Assembly (NCBI GenBank): GCA_036499165.1
Contig: DASYEE010000179.1
Span: 1 to 18,794 of the forward strand
Direction: 5' to 3'
DNA length: 18,794 nucleotides
Source of the DNA: Galbitalea sp036499165
GTDB taxonomy: Bacteria > Actinomycetota > Actinomycetes > Actinomycetales > Microbacteriaceae
Made by a program: the position numbers and the translations under genes. The notes under the pieces are model-generated. The model saw only the letters and a list, made by a program, of their open reading frames with translations. It was not told the origin of the DNA and did no database searches. This document shows, piece by piece, positions 1-5,481 of this stretch. Position 1 is the stretch's first letter. The number at the start of each line of letters is the position of its first letter.

Positions 1-49
1 CGTCGGCGATGAGCCGGTGCCCGAGCTCGGTCGGGTGCACGCCGTCCTG
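1..49 (-). repeat. Direct repeat of the SGNH hydrolase 3' coding end (partial copy)
   Basis: Positions 1-49 are identical to 228-276, which encode the block V region (QDGVHPTELGHRLIAD) of the SGNH hydrolase at 205-801. The identity stops at position 50, where the real gene continues as AAAIA and this copy would read differently. The copy probably extends left beyond the window. It looks like a remnant of a paralogue or a local duplication. No promoter or start for it lies in the window, so I do not call it a gene. Confidence 0.8.
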
Positions 50-87
50 CGGAGATCGTGCCGCAACTCGGCTAGCACTCACCCGCC

Positions 88-185
88 GGTCGAGTAGCGG
101 CGCGAGGCACGAGCCCGCGTAATCGAGACCACACCTACGACGTGGCCTGGTCTCGATAACGCCGGCTTCGCGCGGCTACTCGACC
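88..185. repeat. Hairpin element A of the GGTCGAGTAG…CTACTCGACC family
   Basis: The left arm (88-130) begins GGTCGAGTAG and ends ATCGAGACC. The right arm (149-185) begins GGTCTCGATAACG and ends CTACTCGACC. The arms are imperfect reverse complements around a short loop of about 18 nt. A further half-arm (GCGGCTACTCGACCAGCG) follows at 201-218 and runs into the 3' end of the SGNH hydrolase gene. The element lies just downstream of that gene, so it could fold in the mRNA tail and help end transcription, although no U-tract follows. Confidence 0.85.
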
Positions 186-204
186 AGCGAAGCAAGCCCC
201 GCGG

Positions 205-801
205 CTACTCGACCAGCGGCAATACCACGTCGGCGATGAGCCGGTGCCCGAGCTCGGTCGGGTGCACGCCGTCCTGTGCGATCGCGGCCGCGCCGTGCTC
301 CGCGGCGGCAGCGGTCAGCAGCAACTGCAGGGGAACGAACGCCGCGGTGTATTCGGCAGCCAGACGAGCGACGACCGCGCGCTTCTCGTCGAGGTCTTCG
401 TGCCAGGTCTCCTGCTCCGCCGTCACCGGCACCACGAACGGCTCAACGAGGATGAGCGCCGGTGCGACCGTCTCGACCGCGCGATCGAGGATCACCCGGT
501 AGTCGGCCTCGAAGGCCGCCGCGCTGGTCGGGTCGTTCGAGTCGTAGCGACGCCAGGTGTCGTTGATGCCGACATAGATGCTGAGGATGCCGGGGTTCGG
601 ATCCAGCGCGTCCACGGTCCAGCGGTCGCGCAGGTCTACGACACGGTTGCCCGAGATGCCTCTATTGAGCACCGTTCGCCCAGGGAGGCGCTCGGCGATC
701 TGGCGAACGTAGCCGTCGCCGAGGAAGTCTGGGGCGTCATCCATTCGACCGCAGTCTGTAACGCTGTCGCCGATGAAGAGGATGGGTCGATCAGTGGCCA
801 T
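205..801 (-). CDS. SGNH/GDSL-family hydrolase (lipase/esterase type)
   Basis: A 198-residue protein with all SGNH landmarks: block I FIGDSV with nucleophile Ser13, block II Gly near NRGISGN (47-52), block III GIND with Asn80, and block V DGVHP with Asp177 and His180. The family hydrolyses esters, often of acylated sugars or lipids; the substrate cannot be read from sequence. There is no signal peptide, so it is probably cytosolic. Length is normal for a compact single-domain member. The start is supported by a -10-like TAGGAT exactly 6 nt upstream of the ATG, which implies a leaderless mRNA. It diverges from the alpha/beta-hydrolase at 834, with 32 nt between the starts. The last codons CCG CTG GTC GAG TAG (PLVE-stop) match the intergenic repeat and the kynureninase end exactly. 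Confidence 0.9.
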   Translation of the reverse strand: MATDRPILFIGDSVTDCGRMDDAPDFLGDGYVRQIAERLPGRTVLNRGISGNRVVDLRDRWTVDALDPNPGILSIYVGINDTWRRYDSNDPTSAAAFEADYRVILDRAVETVAPALILVEPFVVPVTAEQETWHEDLDEKRAVVARLAAEYTAAFVPLQLLLTAAAAEHGAAAIAQDGVHPTELGHRLIADVVLPLVE

Positions 802-807
802 CCCGTA

Positions 808-813
808 ATCCTA
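808..813 (-). promoter_or_regulatory. -10 element for a leaderless SGNH hydrolase mRNA
   Basis: TAGGAT on the minus strand ends 6 nt before the ATG at 801. A transcription start 6-7 nt after the -10 would fall on or next to the A of ATG. No convincing -35 hexamer and no Shine-Dalgarno sequence are visible. The same spacing recurs at five other genes in the window. Confidence 0.6.
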
Positions 814-833
814 TTTGCGGGCAAACTGGTCTC

Positions 834-1475
834 ATGACTTCAGCCCACATCATTGTTCTCCCCGGCGGCGGCTACGAGATGCACGCTCCCCACGAAGCCG
901 AGCCGGTGGCCGAATGGTTGCGCGAGGTCGGGGTCGCTGCGGGCGTATTCCGGTACCCCGTGAAGACGCTGCATCCCGGCCCACTCCTGGCGATCCAGGA
1001 TGAGGTTCGCCGGGTGCGTGCCGCCGGCGCCGAGCGGGTCGGACTCCTCGGGTTCTCCGCGGGCGGGCATGCTGCAGGCCACGCCGCGCTGCAGGTGGGG
1101 GCGGGCGACGCGACCGTGGATGCCGCAATCCTCTGCTACCCCGTCGTCTCGATGCAGCTCGAAACCCACGCAGGCTCCCGCGCGAATCTCATTGGCGCGG
1201 ATGCAACGCCCCAGCTGCAGGAAGCGACCTCGCTCGACCGCCTGGTCACGGCATCCGCCCCACCCTTCTTCATCTGGCACACGGTCGAGGATGACGCCGT
1301 GCCGGTCGAGCACAGCTACCTGCTCGGGCAGGCGCTCGCGGCGCAACACGTGCCGCACTCGCTCCACGTGTTCCCGCGCGGGCAGCACGGCATCGGCTTC
1401 GGCGCGGATGCGGGAACAGCCTCGGCGTGGCCGGCCCTCGCCGCCGACTGGCTGCGCGAGCTCGGCTGGGCATGA
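834..1475 (+). CDS. Alpha/beta-hydrolase, acetylxylan-esterase-like
   Basis: A 213-residue alpha/beta-hydrolase. The oxyanion-hole motif PGGGY is at residues 10-14, the nucleophile elbow GFSAGGH places Ser75 as nucleophile, EDDAVP (152-157) carries the acid (Asp153 or Asp154), and QHGIG gives His185. The arrangement resembles the small esterases annotated as acetyl-xylan esterase or BD-FAE-like enzymes, which deacylate sugars. No signal peptide is present, so it is likely cytosolic. No Shine-Dalgarno sequence is visible before the ATG; a weak CAAACT sits 6 nt upstream, so this gene may also be leaderless. It is divergent from the SGNH hydrolase, another putative deacylating enzyme, and the two may act on related esters. 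The substrate is not known. Confidence 0.88.
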   Translation: MTSAHIIVLPGGGYEMHAPHEAEPVAEWLREVGVAAGVFRYPVKTLHPGPLLAIQDEVRRVRAAGAERVGLLGFSAGGHAAGHAALQVGAGDATVDAAILCYPVVSMQLETHAGSRANLIGADATPQLQEATSLDRLVTASAPPFFIWHTVEDDAVPVEHSYLLGQALAAQHVPHSLHVFPRGQHGIGFGADAGTASAWPALAADWLRELGWA

Positions 1476-1502
1476 CGCGGCTTCGCTGCGTGAGTTAACC
1501 CG

Positions 1503-1677
1503 GTGGTCGAGTAGCCGCGGCGAGGAACGAGCCCGGCGTTATCGAGACCAGCCGAGGACCAACAGCAACACGCCGAGTTGTTCAGGCACGTGACTCGGCG
1601 AGTCGCAATCCGTCCTCGGTTAGGTCAGGCGATCTGTGGTCTCGATAACGCCGGCTTCGCGCGGCTACTCGACCACC
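1503..1677. repeat. Hairpin element B with nested inverted repeats
   Basis: The outer arms are 1503-1550 (starts GGTCGAGTAGCCGCGG, ends TTATCGAGACC) and 1637-1676 (starts TGGTCTCGATAACGCC, ends CTACTCGACCAC). Inside are two further inverted pairs: CCGAGGAC at 1552-1559 with GTCCTCGG at 1612-1619, and CGCCGAGT at 1571-1578 with ACTCGGCG at 1593-1600. All pairs nest, so one strand could fold into a single long branched stem. It lies between two convergent genes (ends at 1475 and 1743). No open frame or transposase is present. Confidence 0.85.
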
Positions 1678-1754
1678 GGAGTAACCGCGGCTCCTCGACC
1701 ACCGGAGTAACCGCCGCTCCTCGACCACCGGAGTAACCGCGGCTACTCCAGCGG
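1665..1754. repeat. 26-bp tandem repeat, three full copies plus a partial one
   Basis: The unit starts CTACTCGACCACCGG and ends AGTAACCGCGG. Full copies lie at 1665-1690, 1691-1716 and 1717-1742 with one to three changes between them. The fourth begins at 1743 as CTACTCCAGCGG and forms the stop and last codons of the acyl-CoA dehydrogenase-like gene. The first copy also forms the right end of element B. There are no spacers, so it is not a CRISPR array. Confidence 0.85.
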
Positions 1755-2858
1755 GCCGAGGAGGTTGGTCGCGACCGTGGAGTGCACCGATTCGGTGTCG
1801 CTCGGGTGGAAGACCCCGGCGAGGACGTCGCGCTGGAGCCTCGCGAGCTCGGCGACGTTGCGGTATCCCCCGCCGCCAGCGACCCGCGCCGCCTGGTCGA
1901 CGACGTAGCGCGCCGACTCGGTCGAGCGGTGTTTGACGCCGGTCAGTTTGCGAAACCAGTCGGCTCCGTGATTGACGAGACCATCGACATCCGCCGCGAG
2001 GGCCTCGATCTGGGGAGCGAGCGCGTCGAGCGCGAGCGCGGCATCCGCGAGCCGCCAGCGGATGTCCGGGTCCTGTGAGTAGGCCTTGCCCTCGTTCTTC
2101 AGGGACGTGCGCCGCCCCACGGCTTCGACTCCGAGCTCGAGCGCCCGGTCGGCGATGCCGGCGTACACCGACGCGATCAGCAGCAGAAAGTTTGCGAAGA
2201 TCCCGAAAACGAACGGGTCCGGGCTCGGCCCGACCGGCAGGATGCGCGCCACCCGCGCCCCGGTAACGACCGCGCCATCCAGCACCGTCGTGTGGCTCTG
2301 CGTCGCACGCATGCCGAGGGTGTCCCAGTCGTCGAGCGACGTCCAGCCGGGAGTATCGCGGGTGATGAAGCCGTGCACGAGCTTCGGGTCATCCGGGTCG
2401 GAGTTGTCGCGGCCGAAGATGCCGAGGCGCGTCCAGGCGGGCGCGAGCGACGTGAAGATCTTCGTGCCGGTGAAGGAATAGCTGCCGTCGGCGCCCGGGG
2501 TTGCGGTCGTGAGCGAGTCGAAGAGCACGAGATCGTTGCCGGGCTCGCTGTTGCCGAACGCGAAGAGCTCACCTGCCGCGGCGTCATCGAGCACCCAGTC
2601 GAGGCTGTGGTCGCCGCGCTCCGACAGTACGCGCGCGACACCCGTCCAGACGAGGTGCATGTTGATGCCGAGCGCGGTCGCGGGCGCGAAGGCCGCGAGC
2701 AGCCGCTGGTCACGAGCGGTCTCGAGCAGTGACCGCGGAGCGAGGTACCCGGCGTCGCGCAGCTCGGTGAGATCTTCGACGAAGAACGTGTTGTCCCGGT
2801 CGTACCCCGCGGCCCGGGAGCGGATGCGTTCGAGCAGTTCTGGCGTCAGCACGGTCAT
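1743..2858 (-). CDS. Acyl-CoA dehydrogenase-like flavoprotein
   Basis: A 371-residue protein of the acyl-CoA dehydrogenase fold. Visible landmarks are the N-terminal helical domain, the flavin-contacting segment FGNSEPGNDL (101-110), YSFTGTKIFTS (127-137), LGMRATQS (181-188), and a C-terminal helical domain with AGGGGYRNVAELARLQRD. The usual C-terminal YEGT-type segment near the catalytic glutamate is not seen; the end reads HPSDTESVHSTVA instead. A role outside ordinary beta-oxidation is therefore possible, for example as a DszC/HpaB-like flavin monooxygenase relative. Substrate unknown. The start has TAGCGT exactly 6 nt upstream, suggesting a leaderless mRNA. The 3' end lies in a tandem repeat and reads CCG CTG GAG TAG, the same ending as its neighbours minus one codon. 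Confidence 0.85.
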   Translation of the reverse strand: MTVLTPELLERIRSRAAGYDRDNTFFVEDLTELRDAGYLAPRSLLETARDQRLLAAFAPATALGINMHLVWTGVARVLSERGDHSLDWVLDDAAAGELFAFGNSEPGNDLVLFDSLTTATPGADGSYSFTGTKIFTSLAPAWTRLGIFGRDNSDPDDPKLVHGFITRDTPGWTSLDDWDTLGMRATQSHTTVLDGAVVTGARVARILPVGPSPDPFVFGIFANFLLLIASVYAGIADRALELGVEAVGRRTSLKNEGKAYSQDPDIRWRLADAALALDALAPQIEALAADVDGLVNHGADWFRKLTGVKHRSTESARYVVDQAARVAGGGGYRNVAELARLQRDVLAGVFHPSDTESVHSTVATNLLGPLE

Positions 2859-2864
2859 GCCCTC

Positions 2865-2870
2865 ACGCTA
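2865..2870 (-). promoter_or_regulatory. -10 element for a leaderless acyl-CoA dehydrogenase-like gene
   Basis: TAGCGT on the minus strand lies 6 nt before the ATG at 2858. The intervening GAGGGC could also serve as a short Shine-Dalgarno sequence, but it would abut the start codon. The upstream DNA is made of the GTTACTCGCTGGTCGAG repeats, so any -35 contact falls in repeat sequence. Confidence 0.5.
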
Positions 2871-2873
2871 GCG

Positions 2874-3014
2874 AGTTACTCGCTGGTCGAGAAGGAAGTT
2901 ACTCGCTGGTCGAGTAGCCGCGGCGGAGCCCGGCGTTATCGAGACCAAGCCCACGTCCGAGGGGTGGTCTCGATAACGCCGGGCTCGTGCCTCACCGCGG
3001 CTACTCGACCAGCG
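2874..3014. repeat. Hairpin element C preceded by an 18-bp direct repeat
   Basis: AGTTACTCGCTGGTCGAG occurs at 2874-2891 and again at 2897-2914. The second copy flows into the hairpin: left arm 2904-2947 (CGCTGGTCGAGTAGCC … TTATCGAGACCA) and right arm 2964-3014 (TGGTCTCGATAACGCC … CTACTCGACCAGCG). The loop is only about 16 nt, so this is the most compact and best-paired of the three elements. The right arm contains the last four codons and stop of kynureninase. It could serve as that operon's transcription end. Confidence 0.85.
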
Positions 3015-4209
3015 GGTGGCGCAACTCTTCCGCGATGGCGCGCACGCCGAGCTCGAGCTCCGCGAACGACGTCGACAGCGGCGAGACCCCGAGCCGGATC
3101 CCGTTCGGTCGCCGGAAATCCGGGATGACGCCCCGCTCCCACAGCCGGGGCATGATGCCCGCAAACGAGTCGTGGTCGAGCGTGACGTGGCCACCGCGAA
3201 CGAGGGCGTCTCTCGGTGTCGCAAGCACCGCATCCGGTAGCAGCTCGTCGGCCAGCTCGATCGCGAACGCGGTGAGGTCGATCGATTTTGCTCGAATCGC
3301 GTCGATACCCACCTCGGCGATCGCCGCGATCGTGTCCTGCACGGCGAGCATCCCGATGATGGGCGGCGTTCCGCTGAGGAACCCCCGGATGCCGTCCGCC
3401 GGCTGGTAGCCCTGCCCCATTTCAAACGGTGTCGCGCTCCCGATCCAGCCCTGGATGGGCTGGCGGAGCGAGCCGAGATGCCGGGACGCGACGTACGCGA
3501 AGGCGGGCGACCCCGGCCCGCCGTTCAGGTATTTGTATGTGCACCCGACCGCGAGGTCGACATCCCACGCGTCGAGCTCGATGGGCGCGACGCCCGCCGA
3601 GTGGCAAAGGTCCCACAGCACAAGAGCGCCAGCCGCGTGCACCTGCTCCGTAATGGTCCGCACGTCGGCGAGGTACCCGGAGCGATACGCGACGTGACTG
3701 AGCACGACCAGCGCAGTCTGCGCCCCGATCACGGGAGCCCCACCCACGACATCCGTTACCGTGTCGATCCACCGCACGGTCAGCCCGCGTTCTGCGGCAA
3801 CTCCCTCGACGACGTAGCGGTCGGTCGGGAAGTTCTCGCGGTCGATCACGATCTCGGTGCGGCCAGGGCGGGCATCCACAGCCGCTCGCACCAGCTTGTA
3901 CAGCAGCACGGTCGTCGAATCGCCGATCGTCGTCTGGCCGGGCGCCGCACCGAGGACCACGCGGCCCAGTTCGTCGCCGATCTGCAGCGGAAGGTCGAGC
4001 CAGCTCTCGTCCCAGCCGCGGATCAGGCGCGCGGCCCATTGCTCCTCGATGAACTGCGAAACCCGAGCAGCGGATGCGATGAGCGGTCTCCCGAGGGAGT
4101 TGCCATCGAGGTAGGCGACGACGGAATCCGCACGAACGAACCTGTCGTGCCAGCTCGCGAGCGGGTCTGCCGCATCACGTTCGAGTGCTGTCGCTCGGGT
4201 ATCAGTCAT
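3001..4209 (-). CDS. kynU: Kynureninase
   Basis: A 402-residue PLP enzyme that cleaves L-kynurenine to anthranilate and alanine (or 3-hydroxykynurenine to 3-hydroxyanthranilate). Recognisable segments are LDGNSLGR (34-41), the phosphate/ring-contacting WDLCHSAG (199-206, Asp200 and His203), and GCTYKYLNGGPG with the Schiff-base Lys226. Length fits the family. The start at 4209 is chosen because it overlaps the stop of the LtrA gene as ATGA and has AGGA a few nt upstream; the longer open frame to 4452 only reads through the LtrA gene. No tryptophan dioxygenase or formamidase is nearby, so the source of kynurenine is unclear. The C-terminus PLVE-stop is encoded by repeat element C. Confidence 0.95.
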   Translation of the reverse strand: MTDTRATALERDAADPLASWHDRFVRADSVVAYLDGNSLGRPLIASAARVSQFIEEQWAARLIRGWDESWLDLPLQIGDELGRVVLGAAPGQTTIGDSTTVLLYKLVRAAVDARPGRTEIVIDRENFPTDRYVVEGVAAERGLTVRWIDTVTDVVGGAPVIGAQTALVVLSHVAYRSGYLADVRTITEQVHAAGALVLWDLCHSAGVAPIELDAWDVDLAVGCTYKYLNGGPGSPAFAYVASRHLGSLRQPIQGWIGSATPFEMGQGYQPADGIRGFLSGTPPIIGMLAVQDTIAAIAEVGIDAIRAKSIDLTAFAIELADELLPDAVLATPRDALVRGGHVTLDHDSFAGIMPRLWERGVIPDFRRPNGIRLGVSPLSTSFAELELGVRAIAEELRHPLVE

Positions 4210-5459
4210 GTCTGGTCCTGCTCTCGCCGGGTGGCATCGTCGCCGCCGGATTCGGTCGGCGCCAGGGCGCGCCGTTTGATAAGCATCACCGTGACGACCG
4301 CAGCGATCGCCACGACCACGATGAGCACGAAAACCCCGACGAGGCCGATCCCTGCCGAGGCGAGAGGCACGGCCAGGATCACGATCGAGAACGGCAGCAC
4401 GGCTTCGATTCGCACGACGCGGGTCGGCGCGACCGGAACGTGCACCAGCCACAGTGAAAAAAGGTAGACGGCTACCGGTATCGCGATCGCGTAGCCGGCC
4501 GCGGTTGCAGGAAGCTCCAGCTCTCCCCCCGCGGACGCGAGCACGACGTCGAGTCCCGCGGCGAGGCCGGCCAGCGACAGGAAAACGAAGTAGTGCCCGT
4601 AGCCCCAGAGGTACGATGCGTCGCGATTGACGTCGAGCCCCTCACCGGCCGGCTGCAGGAAGTACACCCACCACATTGCGAAGATCAGCACGAGGGCGGC
4701 GATGCCGACGACGATCAGTGCGGCCGTCGGGCGATTCGAGTCGAGGATCAGTCCGACCCCGGCCGCGAGCGATGCGACGGCTTCGCCGAGCAGGATGATC
4801 GTGAACAGACCGTAGCGCTCCGCGATGTGGTGCGCGTGCCAGGTTGTCTTCCCCGTGCGCTCCGCCCAGGCGGGAACCGCGATTTCGAGAGCCGCAAGCA
4901 CGAAGAAGGCGAGATAGACGGTGTACGGACGGGCAGTGGGAGTCGTCGGAAGCAACAGGCGAAGCAGCCATCCGAGCTGAACGATCGTGATGCCAGCGGC
5001 GTAGCGCAGCGCCGTTGCGCGGCCATCGGGATTCTCGATCCCCGCCCGGGTCCACTGGGCGACGAGCCCGACCCGCATGATGAAATACCCGATCGTGATG
5101 CCGAGAAAGTTGGCCGAGGTCAGCGCGGACGGAACCCCGGCCGCGAGCACGAGCACTCCGGCCATCTGAACGAGCGTGAGCAGCCGGTACGACACGTCAT
5201 CCGCGTCGTAGGCCGATGCAAACCAGGTGAAGTTGATCCACGCCCACCAGATCGCGAAGAACACCATGATGAACGGCAGCAACTCCGCGATGCCGTTGCC
5301 CGCCTCGACCTGCCTCCCGAATTGCGTAGACAGCTGCGCGACCGCGACGACGAACGTCAGGTCGAAGAGCAACTCAAGCGGGCTCGAGACGCGCTCGGCC
5401 TCGGCAGTGTCGCGCGCGACCATGCGCGTGCGCAGGCGAAACCGGGGCGGACGGGGCAT
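4206..5459 (-). CDS. Low temperature requirement protein A (LtrA) family membrane protein
   Basis: A 417-residue, strongly hydrophobic protein with roughly ten to twelve membrane-spanning segments. The N-terminal signature SSPLELLFDLTFVVAVAQLS and the following AIWWAWINFTWFASAYDADD are characteristic of the LtrA family, named from a Listeria locus needed for growth in the cold; the biochemical role of the family is not established. It ends in a short charged tail (RREQDQT). TAAGCT lies exactly 6 nt upstream of the ATG, inside the 22-nt gap after the GH13 gene, so it seems to have its own leaderless promoter as well as possible read-through. Its stop overlaps the kynureninase start by ATGA, suggesting translational coupling and perhaps a link to transport or tolerance of a tryptophan metabolite (inference). 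Confidence 0.88.
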   Translation of the reverse strand: MPRPPRFRLRTRMVARDTAEAERVSSPLELLFDLTFVVAVAQLSTQFGRQVEAGNGIAELLPFIMVFFAIWWAWINFTWFASAYDADDVSYRLLTLVQMAGVLVLAAGVPSALTSANFLGITIGYFIMRVGLVAQWTRAGIENPDGRATALRYAAGITIVQLGWLLRLLLPTTPTARPYTVYLAFFVLAALEIAVPAWAERTGKTTWHAHHIAERYGLFTIILLGEAVASLAAGVGLILDSNRPTAALIVVGIAALVLIFAMWWVYFLQPAGEGLDVNRDASYLWGYGHYFVFLSLAGLAAGLDVVLASAGGELELPATAAGYAIAIPVAVYLFSLWLVHVPVAPTRVVRIEAVLPFSIVILAVPLASAGIGLVGVFVLIVVVAIAAVVTVMLIKRRALAPTESGGDDATRREQDQT

Positions 5460-5465
5460 GCCGAC

Positions 5466-5471
5466 AGCTTA
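5466..5471 (-). promoter_or_regulatory. -10 element for a leaderless ltrA-kynU mRNA
   Basis: TAAGCT on the minus strand lies 6 nt before the ATG at 5459, in the gap between the GH13 stop (5482) and this start. No -35 match is seen because the upstream bases are the coding end of the GH13 gene. It would separate ltrA-kynU expression from the sugar operon. Confidence 0.5.
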
Positions 5472-5481
5472 GATTGTGCGA

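Noticed and set aside
1665..1754. CRISPR-like repeat array
   Set aside because: The 26-bp units are directly adjacent with no unique spacers and no cas genes are near.
88..3014. Hairpin elements as insertion sequences
   Set aside because: No transposase frame, no clear target-site duplication, and the elements are about 100-175 bp. They may be non-autonomous, but there is no evidence here of mobility.
4210..4452. Upstream extension of kynureninase to 4452
   Set aside because: This part overlaps the LtrA coding end in a different frame and is arginine-rich noise; the ATGA start at 4209 fits kynureninase length.
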